From contig NC_021673.1 of assembly GCF_000247815.1 (NCBI RefSeq), positions 41,804,592 to 41,868,591 of the forward strand: 64,000 bases of DNA. The letters are read 5' to 3'. Made by a program: the position numbers and the translations under genes. The notes beneath the pieces were generated by a model. The model did no database searches, was not told the origin of the DNA, and was given only the letters and a program-made list of their open reading frames with translations. The stretch comes from Ficedula albicollis. Taxonomy: Eukaryota > Chordata > Aves > Passeriformes > Muscicapidae. This document shows, piece by piece, positions 16,366 to 27,900 of this stretch (position 1 is the first letter of the stretch; each line of letters begins with the position of its first letter).

Positions 16366-17660
16366 CAGGAATCAGAAGTGGAAGGGACCTGAAGAGGTCA
16401 GGACCTGCCTTGGGGCAGGATCAGCTCTAACCCACTGCTGAGGGGTATTTCTGCAACCTGCACTCAAAGGCCTCCAGTGGTGGAGATTCCTTGAGCTCCT
16501 CAGGCAATCTCTGATAACACTCCCTCTCCTCACTATAATGAAGCATTTCCTAAAGTCTAACCCAAATCTCTCTTGATGCAATTTAGGTCTATTGCTTCTT
16601 TTCTTATCCCCAGTGGACACATAGAACAGTTTGTTCCTCTCCTTTTTGCAGCAAACATATATATTTGAAGACTGATCTGCATCTGCCTCGTCTTTTCCTT
16701 GGACAAAACACCAGTTGTTTCACTTTTTTCTTAAAGGCTATTTGTTTTAAATTTCTCAATATATTGCACTTTGCTGGTCTGTCTAATCAGCTCACTGCTT
16801 ACCTGAAGAACTTGGAGCTGGGCATAGGTTTTTGGATGCCCTAAATTGGATTGTTTTCAGTCGTACAGAAGGGTTTGATTTGTCTTCTCTGTGATCACAG
16901 AACTCTCCTCCATGTTGATGTATACATATAAGTGATTTTATATGTATTTAAAATATAGATGCATCTCTGAGGAGCAGGGTGTTGCATGAGAAAAATGATG
17001 CTGGTTTACGCTGAGAGATTCTGTGCAGCCCCTGGTTTTGTTACTCTTCCAGTGCTGCTGCCAGCCAGGCATTCCCTGCTCTGGGTTGTTGATTATTCCC
17101 TCCTAGAGCTAGAAATTTTCATTTGTCTGTATTGAATTTTATCCTATTTTTTCCTGTGGCCTCCTTAATTTACTAAGATTTGAGTATAATCTTAAGCCTC
17201 CGGAGTGCTTGCAGCACTTACCTCTTTAGTATCCTCTTCACAGTTAATAAATGGTTTCTCTAATCCACTGGACAAGATAAAGTGGAAAAGAGTGAATAAT
17301 AACAGACCTGAGGAAGACATTTGAGGAAACCCTCTCAGTGCACCAGGTAGTGCAATACTGAGCCATTGAGAATTTCTTTTTTAAACTGGATCTGCTAATC
17401 AGTTTGACACCTACTTCACAGCATTATCAGCTAGACCTTTTTTCTCCTATCTGCTCAAGTTATGAAAGAGAAGCAAAGTTTAACTAAAATATATAATACT
17501 GAGCTATTCAAAGACTAGTTACATACTTTTAGACAAAATTGCAATATGACATTTTTTACTCTTTCTGAATCTGTGCTGCGTAAGACTAATCACCACCTTT
17601 GAGGGTCTGTGAATGGATTCATGCATCTATTTGCTCCAAGATTTTTCCAGAGGTTGAAGC
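16366..17660 (-). mobile_element. degraded CR1 LINE, long 3' fragment
   Basis: The left edge reads ggaatcagaagtggaaggga, a decayed form of the reverse-complemented CR1 3' end. Next come the typical phrases for 'ctccagtggtggagattcc' and the CR1 C-terminal frame, which on the minus strand keeps QERFGLDFRK followed by a decayed V-R-H-W region. Further right, weaker CR1 similarity continues, including ctgaggaagacatttgagga followed by ctctcagtgcacc. The right boundary is approximate. Divergence is high, so the insertion is old. Confidence 0.8.
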
Positions 17661-17707
17661 TGTCTCTAAAACAGTGGAGTCTACAACTATTCCCTAGAAA
17701 AACCTAG

Positions 17708-17823
17708 CAAAAAACAACAACCACCACCAACCCTCCCCACAACACAATCCCCCTTTCCCCCCAAACCCAAAAAATGCCCAAACAAAACCCAATATTCAAA
17801 CAACAAGAAAGGAAAAAAACCCA
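17708..17823. repeat. A/C-rich low-complexity tract
   Basis: Nearly pure A and C (caacaaccaccaccaacc, ccccctttccccccaaaccc and similar), with no fixed period. It directly follows the degraded CR1. Confidence 0.8.
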
Positions 17824-20800
17824 CATTATTTGTTTGCTCCTTTCCAGTCTTTTGGGTGTCACTCACTTTCTGCCTTTCTTGGGTCTCACTTTCTACAAGA
17901 TTATCTTGTTAAATGAGCACATCATCCTGTGATGTGTATGCAGTGTAGAGTGGATTAAATTCAAGGAAATGATAGAAATTATCACGATTAGTGATTTCAG
18001 AATTTATTTCAGTGTCATTTGTGTGTTTACCAAGGTATAGAGTAAAGCTGAAAGTAGAAATATTTAATTTAGCAAGGAAATTATTTTAAAACTTCCATGT
18101 AACAACAGATCTGTTAAAACAGCTTGCTGCTTAGCAAGAAGTGTTTGCTTTCCTTTTGGAGAAATTAGGAAAACATTCACTGATGTACTTTAAGTCATTC
18201 TCCATTATTCCTCAGATTTTAAAAAGATACCCACAGCATTCCTGTCATGATAAGGAGCACAGTTATCTAAGGATTTCTCTCCCTGGTCTGAATTAAGCAG
18301 TCAGGTCTAAAGTAATTGTAGAGGCTGCCAGAGAATTTGCTAGGGACAACTTTTGACATAACCTCTCATTTTCAGATTGCTCTTTGTTGGTGGTGTAACT
18401 GTTAAGTGAGGCAGAGGAGAAGTAACAATCACCCTGTAACAGAACAATATATAAAACAAAATAAGCACAGTCGTGACAACATGGCCAGAAATCTCTGAAC
18501 AAAGCAAAGAACAAATACATATGGAGAATAATTAAAACCAGACACATGATTCATTCAGATGTTCGAACACAAAACCCCTAATGAACAAGTTGGAGAGTTT
18601 TGGCTGCTTTTGCTTTTTCCCTTTCCCTCCCCTTTCTCCCTCTTCCCCTTGCACATTTCCCCTTCTGGGCCTACTGTATTTGCTAATTTAAAAAGCGGGG
18701 GAAATGAAATAAAAGAAACCATTCAAGGGAAGCGTTAATCTGAAACGTGTAGACTCTTCTCTCTGCAGCCCCCCACCCTCTCCAGCCTGGCTTGCCTTTG
18801 CTAGACCTACGTGCTCGGGGCTGAGGGAATGAGTAATGGTTGTTTCACAGTACAGTTTCCATACCTCATAGCAATGGAATACAGAACAGTTAATCTGCCA
18901 AATACACAAGCCCATTTCTTAGAGTATGAATTACTGTCATCTGTGTCTGCCCTTGCAGACACTGTAATTGCATGCATGCATGCATATTTGCTTCCTGGTT
19001 TAATCAGGGGCTTGCATGATTTTGAGTATTTTGCTAGTACCTTAGAAGATGAGCACAGAAGAATGACTAAAAGTCTGAAATTCCACCTGTGGGAATTATT
19101 TTTTTTAATAAATAAATCCTATGAATCACAGTAATTTGTAGGAGACAAACACTCCACTGGTATATTCTTCATTTTATGTATATTTTTTCAAAACCTGGAT
19201 AACTTGATATGTTGAATAGCTTTTTTTGTCTTAGGAGAGAAATGTGCCTGACATGATGAGGGGAACTGCAGTGACTCCGTTTATAATTTTAGTATTTCAT
19301 GATGACATTTTTCTAGTTGAGAAATGTAATCAATGGTCTATTTCTTTTTAATATATGAAAACTGAATGGATGCAGATATGCACTCATTAGGATTGTGGTA
19401 GGTTTACTGCAAAAAAAAATGCCATGAGGTCATCTGTGTTAACCCACCATATATCACATACAATTTTATTTCTCCAGTTGCCTTGCTGTTTTTAGACCAG
19501 GACATAAAATTTACCATGACCTATTTTATAAATTGAGAGTTTATTTGTGTAACAGAAATGGAATAACTGGAGGCTTACTATAAGTGCTGGAGATAATTGG
19601 AATGGCATGATAAAGTGATATTTCATATCTCCCGGAAGGAATCTGTCCTGCCTTGTGTCAGTGTTGCTACTCATATGCTTAAACTCACCAACATCCCTAA
19701 ATACTCTAATACATTGGAGATTAATGAACTGAAGGCTTCTGCTCTGGTGTTTTGATAAATAAAGCTTATAATCATATAGTAGATATACCTTAGCATGTGT
19801 GTTAGATAAAATACTCTCAAATTTTACGAAGTATTCTCTGATTGTATTCTATGAAGAGTGAAGTTTGTGATTATATGAAATTATGCATTTTTACTTTATA
19901 TTTTTAAATTCATATTCTTATACTTAAGATGGCAGAATTTGGTTGTGACTAGCAATGTAAAGCAAGTCCATGTAAAATAATAAGCTGGTGGGAAAGAGCT
20001 AAGCTACATAGAAAGAAAGCTATTTAGTTAATAAATTTTATTTATTGGGAATAAGCTCGAATTACAATAACTGTGCTGTGTAATTTATGATTCTCAGAAT
20101 TGCCATTTTGGAAAGGAAAAAAATCCAGGCAAGTAGGTCTGTGCCTGATCACAGACTGTAAACTGTTCACACTAGGAGGGCATGCACAGTGTGCTTCAAG
20201 GGGAAATGGATCTTGTAGAAAGTAAATAATTTGTAAAACAGACTTATTTAATTTTGAAACTCTAGACTTGTGTACCTAATAAATCAGTCCTGTTTTCGAT
20301 GTCAGAGTAGCAATAGATGTGCTGGGTTTTTGTGCATTAATTTTGTTTGTTTGCATTTCTTTCTTTTTTTCCTTTTTGATCCCCTCCAAAGCATTATGTA
20401 ATGATTGGCATAATAGTTCTCAAGTTATTAAAGTGTAGCAATATGGAATATTTTAATTCAGCATTTTCTGACAGGAGTTTGAAAGCTGGACACATGCTGA
20501 GTGTGGAGTAGGTGCTCAGCAAGTTTTGTCTGTGGCTCTGCTGATCCTTCTCACCACGGACTTGCAGCAGCCACAACTGATCTGGTCCTTCTGTCCCTGG
20601 CTCTCTGAACAGAGTGCACAAACTGTGCTGAGTTGTACCACTTTTGCTTAGCAGGCCAGCTGATAAAACCAAATCTCCAGAGACAGAAGGACATCTGCAA
20701 CAGTGTCACTGAGCCCCCATTCTGAAAGAGCTGAAAGGGAAAAAGCAAACCTGCAATGCTCTGTGTTTTGATAAGATACATTAAACAACATGAGGCTAGT

Positions 20801-23221
20801 CATTTAAAATTTGTAAATATTTGGAGATTTTTTAGTCTCTTTTCTGGGAGTTTTTTTAAAGTTCAGTGGTTTTGTACTTTCACTCCTGTGGTTTTTATTA
20901 GTAAAGGTTGAGATAATATTTTTTCTGTTTAAATTAAAAAGTGATATTACTATGGAACCACATGAGACCAAGAGTCAAGTCTTAAAAAAAAATACCTAAA
21001 GGAGGCATCTGAACACCGTGACAGCAGGCATACATCAAAATGAAGTGAAAGGAATTGCCAGTAAAAAAACATGAGGTTGTTCCCTCACAAATGAAGTGTA
21101 AATTCACACCCTAGCTTAGCAAATAAAAGCTCATTTGATCTCTGGGCTCATGAGCTATGATGCTCTGTAAATCTGACCACTTTAAGAAGTTACCAGAAAC
21201 TATATGGGAGATAGGAATGCTGCATATGTACATGTAAAATAACTACATAGTTGTCTCCTTGACTTTACAGATGATGTGTTCATGGGTGTTTAGGTATCAT
21301 AACAAAGCAATTTTCCTGGCACCTGTTGTGTTGGCCAGCAGGCATTATTATGTCTTGGCAAATGTGCAAGTGTTTTGCAAAATCTCATTTTAGCTTGGAG
21401 GTATGGGATTCTCCTGTTTGTATATTTTTTAATGCTTTTTCTGTATGCTCAAGTGAAATAGGAAAAGATTCAATGAGTTATGCCCAGCAAGTCATGATAG
21501 CTGGAGCATGCCAGCCCTGGTCAGTGTGTCACCATGGTGAGGACTCAGAGACATACCCACCCCAATGCCTGCAAAATGCAGCTGCACCTCAGCAAACATT
21601 CTTGACTGCCTCTAAACAGTGCTCTGTCTCAAGCAAGACCTCTAAAAGTTGTTTATTGAGTTTAAAGCCAGGTCCTCTACAGAGGAAACTCCTTCCTAAT
21701 TAGTTCCCCAGACACTTTCTTAAATGGCTTCTTTGCAATTAAGGAAAAAATTTCCTGGGTCATTATCTTTTCATAAATGAACTCATGGCCTAGCAAATAT
21801 TTTCTGTAAGGAGACTCAAGATGCTCAAGTATTCTGTGACATATCTAATCTGTGATTATTCTTAATTTACTGCTTCCAAAATCTGCAGACCCATATCGCT
21901 GACAAATAATTGGTTTAACTTTGTTTCCTTCCAGAGAAATAAAAAAGTAAAATTTCCATTTGTACACAGTGATTAATGTTTTGATTCACTGGTCTGTATA
22001 AAACTTTGCCAATAGCTTGGCATGCACTTGAAGTGCATTTTGGGACTGGGTAATGCCAGTAGGCTCTTAGTGGTCTCAGCAGACATGGAAATATCTATTT
22101 CATATAAAAAAATGAACAGAAGAGAATTTTTTTTATCTGAACAGTGGCTCATAATCAGCTTTGTTGAAAGCTTCCTTACAATGCCTCGGCTTTTTCAAAT
22201 GTCTTGAAGAATTACTTTGCTTAAGCTTTTTTTTTTTCTGATGCCATGGTACAGCATCCTATACAGCATTGAATCTGTTTGCCCTCTGGCTGCTTGAAGG
22301 CAAGTCATCTCTTCTAAAAGTGGTGGTACTTTGTTCAGAAGTTACTTTCTCAACAGTCTCAAGATCTTCAGCACAGCAGCCGACCTGTCGAAACCCAGGG
22401 CAGAGGCAGGAGGAGGACAGTGCCCAGGTCCTGAGTTTTGCTAGAACTCACTCCTTTAGGCTCTCTCAGAGTGTACAGCATATGCCAAACATGTGCTGCC
22501 TTGATACAGTGACAGTTTGATAATGAACCCAATTGACAGGCTCTTATTGAACGTGGGTACTCAACAGGAACCATTCTGAATCAGATCTGTGAGTTACAAC
22601 ACGACTTCACTTCTGTGGTTTGCCAGCAGAGAATTTGTCACTGCTCGCTCTTCCCCTATTACTGCACACCCCCTGCTTTTGTTTTGGAGAGTAGAATTCA
22701 CTTACCCAAGTGAATTGAGTAAATGCTCCCTTTCTTGGTAGAGGGTATACTGTGAAGCACTAAGAGGCTGTGCCATCACTTTTATTACATCTGTCTTTCT
22801 GGGTGTCTGAGGGCTGCCTGTCTGGAGATGGTGTAGGATTGCTTGAACAGGAATAGATGTGCAACACGGGAGAAAAATCATAACTGCTGGCAATAAAGGT
22901 GTAGTTTGCTCACTGCTGATAGAAAAACCCACCCACACCACTTCTGGGAAGGGAACTGCTGGGCATTAATAATACTGCTCCATCTATTTAGGCTATGGTT
23001 GCCATATACAGGTATGTGAGCACTAAAGCTCTAGGTGCTAATCAACAGTACAGAACACAATTGTACTCTACAAAAAAATAACTAAAAGGAAACCTTCTCC
23101 AATGGACTTTGCAGCCCAGGTCTTTGTAAAAGAGCAGGGTTCACAATCAATTTAGGTACTGTAAGTAATGTTATGATTTTGGATGGAGTTAAATGACATC
23201 TCTTTAAAATACTGAATTCTC
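17824..23221. other. intronic sequence, no gene recognised
   Basis: 5.4 kb of mostly unique DNA. It has a small CATG repeat at about 18970-18985 and several somewhat GC-richer stretches (20.5, 21.5, 22.4 kb) whose short open frames have no recognisable product. Confidence 0.5.
18970..18985. repeat. (GCAT)n microsatellite, four units
   Basis: Four perfect GCAT units. This also creates clustered TGCATG words, which are Rbfox-type motifs, by repetition. Confidence 0.7.
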
Positions 23222-23283
23222 CACAAAAAACCCAAAAAACCAAACAAGCAAAAAAACCCCACCAAAAACCCCAAACCAAACCA
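23222..23283. repeat. A/C-rich low-complexity tract
   Basis: Almost only A and C over about 60 bp. It ends about 30 bp before the left edge of the 1210-bp duplication. Confidence 0.75.
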
Positions 23284-23315
23284 GTCTTTCAGCTGTCCTG
23301 AGAATAAATGTACAT

Positions 23316-25735
23316 TTGGATAACATTTAGTGAGTTTTTTCAACCCAGAATGTTTTGAGGAGAGCTAAATTTATAGATGAGAAAAGGAGGAGGCCACGTT
23401 AGGGCTGCTAGAAATGACTCTCCTACTTGATGAAATAGTTTTTGTCTGACTGGGTCTTGCCCAGGACCAATAATTGGCTGATGTTTTCTTCCATTAGATG
23501 GCAGTGGTGTGATATGTGGTTTCTCTTGACCCCCAAACTACAAATTTTAATAAAAAATTACAAATGGTTAAATTTTCTTAGTTTGGTTTCCAATTTCAGA
23601 GTCCCCAAGCTGTCTTTTTTTTTTTTATTCACATTGAAGTTTACAACTTATTGTCCAGTTTAAAGCAAAAGAGGGCTGGGACTTTTAAATAGAACCAAGT
23701 TAAATATTTTCAGAAAATGGGCAGTTATGTAGAATGGACACTCAGCTGTCCTGCAATGAGAAATATGGGACGGATTTAGTTTTGGTCCCTCTGAAGTAAC
23801 TACAGTAATTCATTAGTTGCTCCTCTGTGGTGGAACCAGAGCTTGTGCTGGTTTTGCCCAACAAGGAGTTTGGGAGGGAGGTATAAATATGAGAGTAGAG
23901 GGTGGAAACTGTAGGGAGTGCTTGAAGAGAGGGATGGGAGTCACTGCAGCAAGTTGTAGCAAGACACTTGGGATAGGACATGGGCAGAGGCAAGAAAGAA
24001 GGGGCTCAAACGTATAAAACAACAGGCTTTCTTTATTTCATTGCATATATCATGTTCTGTTTTATTCTAAACAAAGGAGAAAAAGAGTTAGATATTTTTA
24101 TATCATCTTTATAAAGATCCTTCAGCCACATTCCTTTGCTGCTTGTGATATTAGTTGTGCTGTTGTTTTTTATTAACTTATTAAATATGGAACAGTAAAC
24201 ACTATTTATTTTTAAATTAATTGAAATGGAGTTGTTGCCCTTCATGGCTTTTTATTAATTGAATATTTTTGCTAAGCTGTCTGCTTTCAGAGCAAAGGTT
24301 GCAGTCAAGAGATGGGGGTCAATGGGACCTCCATTTAAATGCATGTTATCTCTATGTTAATTGCCTGCATATTTAACCAACCAAGCATGTCATTCTGCAG
24401 AATGTAAAGGTTGTTGTGGTCAGCCTTTAATCACAAAACAGCAAGAAAAAGTCTGAGTGACCTGGTTTGCCTGAGGTATCTTGGTAGCTCTTGTCAGTCA
24501 CTTCAGCTCACAGTAAATTGCAGGGTTGGATAACATTTAGTGAGTTTTTTCAACCCAGAATGTTTTGAGGAGAGCTAAATTTATAGATGAGAAAAGGAGG
24601 AGGCCACGTTAGGGCTGCTAGAAATGACTCTCCTACTTGATGAAATAGTTTTTGTCTGACTGGGTCTTGCCCAGGACCAATAATTGGCTGATGTTTTCTT
24701 CCATTAGATGGCAGTGGTGTGATATGTGGTTTCTCTTGACCCCCAAACTACAAATTTTAATAAAAAATTACAAATGGTTAAATTTTCTTAGTTTGGTTTC
24801 CAATTTCAGAGTCCCCAAGCTGTCTTTTTTTTTTTTATTCACATTGAAGTTTACAACTTATTGTCCAGTTTAAAGCAAAAGAGGGCTGGGACTTTTAAAT
24901 AGAACCAAGTTAAATATTTTCAGAAAATGGGCAGTTATGTAGAATGGACACTCAGCTGTCCTGCAACGAGAAATATGGGATGGATTTAGTTTTGGTCCCT
25001 CTGAAGTAACTACAGTAATTCATTAGTTGCTCCTCTGTGGTGGAACCAGAGCTTGTGCTGGTTTTGCCCAACAAGGAGTTTGGGAGGGAGGTATAAATAT
25101 GAGAGTAGAGGGTGGAAACTGTAGGGAGTGCTTGAAGAGAGGGATGGGAGTCACTGCAGCAAGTTGTAGCAAGACACTTGGGATAGGACATGGGCAGAGG
25201 CAAGAAAGAAGGGGCTCAAACGTATAAAACAACAGGCTTTCTTTATTTCATTGCATATATCATGTTCTGTTTTATTCTAAACAAAGGAGAAAAAGAGTTA
25301 GATATTTTTATATCATCTTTATAAAGATCCTTCAGCCACATTCCTTTGCTGCTTGTGATATTAGTTGTGCTGTTGTTTTTTATTAACTTATTAAATATGG
25401 AACAGTAAACACTATTTATTTTTAAATTAATTGAAATGGAGTTGTTGCCCTTCATGGCTTTTTATTAATTGAATATTTTTGCTAAGCTGTCTGCTTTCAG
25501 AGCAAAGGTTGCAGTCAAGAGATGGGGGTCAATGGGACCTCCATTTAAATGCATGTTATCTCTATGTTAATTGCCTGCATATTTAACCAACCAAGCATGT
25601 CATTCTGCAGAATGTAAAGGTTGTTGTGGTCAGCCTTTAATCACAAAACAGCAAGAAAAAGTCTGAGTGACCTGGTTTGCCTGAGGTATCTTGGTAGCTC
25701 TTGTCAGTCACTTCAGCTCACAGTAAATTGCAGGG
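23316..25735. repeat. 1210-bp tandem duplication, two nearly identical copies
   Basis: Copy 1 is 23316-24525 and copy 2 is 24526-25735, head to tail with no spacer. I saw only two differences: T/C at 23757 versus 24967 and C/T at 23771 versus 24981. Both are C/T changes in a CpG context. The outer edges share about 1 bp with the junction (...cagggt|tgga...). The copies carry the same short open frames, which look non-coding. The duplication is either very recent or two haplotypes joined in the assembly. Confidence 0.97.
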
Positions 25736-25867
25736 TAAATTCCACATAATTGATGGAAAGTATCTTTAGAAAAAGCCCCAAAGCAAAGGGGGAAAAAAAA
25801 GTAAATTCCACATAATTGATGGAAAGTATCTTCAGAAAAAGCCCCAAAGCAAAGGGGAAAAAAAAAA
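25735..25867. repeat. 66-bp tandem duplication abutting the 1210-bp duplication
   Basis: Copies at 25735-25800 and 25801-25867 start gtaaattccacataattgat and end in a G then A run. They differ by T/C in 'atctttag/atcttcag' and by the lengths of the G and A runs. The first unit starts within a base or two of the right edge of the 1210-bp duplication. Confidence 0.95.
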
Positions 25868-26559
25868 TATCTGTGCTCAATATTTTAGTGTCTAATTTTT
25901 CTTTATTTGTTGCACATTGTTTTTAGTAATTTCCTTTTTAAATAGAAACATGTTTTATTGCTATTATGGGCAGTTATGAGAGAAGAAAATCATGGAACAG
26001 ACATTAAATATGCTTCGAGTTTTGGAGACACATACATATTTATCAAGTTGGTGAATTTGAATTCTTACATCAGAAAGAATTGCATAGCTCTGCCTGCCAT
26101 GCTCTATTTTCTTGGGTTTTTACTGCAGAAGTGGTAAAATTTTTACACTTAAAGGAGGGGGATGTATGCTGTGCAACAAATCCTTCTGAGGCTGCTGGGA
26201 TTAACAAACTTCTGCCGTGTTTTCACCAGTGTCTAGCAATGAGATTGAGCTTTTGGAACTTAAAGGTGTTTAAGACTGCTGCCTCTGTCAAATTTGCTTG
26301 AATGGGGTCAGTCAGTTCAAAAGTTAGGGGAAAGGAGAGCCTGAAAGTGAAATATGTGTAGATATTTCTGCTGATATTCTTTCCTTGCTTTCTGCTTCTT
26401 TTGTAATAATTCCTGGAATTCAATTTGTCTTTCTGAGCAAACAGGAAGCTGACACTTTAATAGACTTTTAAAAGGGCATCATAATGTAAAGCCAGAATTT
26501 TCTCCCATATGCACCACTACATTTATCTCCATTTAATTTCTTCTTCTGGTTTGTTGCCC
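25868..26559. other. intronic sequence, no gene recognised
   Basis: Unique AT-rich DNA between the duplications and an ancient LINE. Nothing recognisable. Confidence 0.5.
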
Positions 26560-27900
26560 AGTTGCTTACTTTAATAAGGTTCTTCTGCAGCTCTTCACAG
26601 ATGCGTCTCCTGTTTTGTCTCCTAAATAATCTTGTCACCTCAGTGTTTAGCCTCTTCTTGTCATTTAGAAGTGAGTTCTGCAGTATGGGTCTTGACAGAG
26701 TTCCTTCTGGAAAACCACTGGTCCTGCTTCCCCCTTGTAAGAAGAAGGATGCCCTCTACCCTCTGTTTTTATATTTTAACCAATTGTTTACCCAAGAACT
26801 TTCCCTCTTAAGCCATGGCTGCTTAGTTTCCTAAGAAGTCTTTGGTGAGGGCCTTGTGAAATGCCTTCTGGAGATCTGAGCAGACTATATTAGCCAGATC
26901 ACCCTTATCCACAGGCTTGTTGACCTTTTCAAAGTACTCCAGTAGGTCTGTGAGACAAACCTACAAAAGCCAAGTTAACTCTTTCAATGTATTTTATTTC
27001 CATTGATTTTACTCTGTTTCTGTAATTTCTGGTGATATGACATCAACAGATCTTTACGTACCTGGATCTTACCTGGAGTGTTTTCAGAACATTGGGACCA
27101 TGTGTGCCACCTCCCAGTCCTCAGGTAGTCAGTTTTAGGGAAAAAAAAGAAAACCTGCACACCACTTCTTAGTGTGTGTAGTCAGTTATTGAGTCCTGGA
27201 GCTCTCTTCAAACTGGGAGGGTGAGTACCATCTGTTGTTGCAATTTGTGAGCGCTCACTTTTGTCAATTTGTCCTATAACCTTCTCTGTGGTCATTTAAA
27301 ATTAAGAGTTGCATCTGTTCTGGGCTTCCTAAGCAGCTGCTCTCAAACAGCACCTAACAATGTGATCTTTGCATTGCATCCCATTTTTGCCCAATCTGTG
27401 AAGGAATGATAAAAGTCCTCTATGAGCACTCCACTTACTGCATTTCAGCTTTGCAGGTTATGTGTTACTCTCTGCCATGCTTTGTCTGATCATTTCTACC
27501 CCACCAGCAAAGCCTGCTCTGTCTTTGCCATGCGTGTTAGATCTTGGTGTTAAGATGATCTGCTCATTGCCTTGCTTTCACAGCTTTTCTGTGACTGTAG
27601 TAGGTATTTAGGTCCACCCATCTTATTTCTTAAGGCTTAAAACACTTAGGGAGCCACTGGTGTTTCAGTTGTGTTGTCAGCAGTGCATTTGAGTGACTCC
27701 GTGGTTACTTTGCATTACAGTATGTCCACTTAGCTTCTCCAACCTGATGTTTTATTTGCAGGAAAGACAGATCTAGAGATCATCTTCTGATTTTCTCAAA
27801 GGTTACCAATTTCCCCATCTTCTTGCCTGGAGAGTTTGTCATCACTCCAACCTGCTTCTTCTTTCTGGTTAGCTCCAAGTTCTAGAGGGACACTTTCAGT
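26560..27900 (-). mobile_element. ancient CR1/L3-like LINE fossil with reverse-transcriptase segment
   Basis: The minus strand at about 26840-26955 reads LLEYFEKVNKPVDKGDLA followed by NIVCSDLQKAFHK, the reverse-transcriptase stretch in which CR1/L3 elements have a D-K-G ... Y-L-D-F-x-K-A-F-D block. The catalytic Asp of the first motif survives (S-D-L). The upstream neighbour Y-L is changed to C-S. Further right, gtaccatctgttgttgcaat and gtcaatttgtcctataacct match the reverse complement of the next more N-terminal part of the L3/CR1 frame. Stops and indels are frequent. Both ends are approximate. The divergence suggests an insertion much older than the CR1 copy at 38 kb. Confidence 0.75.

Noticed and set aside
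23442..25455. Paired identical short open frames in the two 1210-bp copies, considered as a duplicated gene
   Set aside because: Being repeated does not show coding. The frames are short, lack family resemblance and overlap on both strands.
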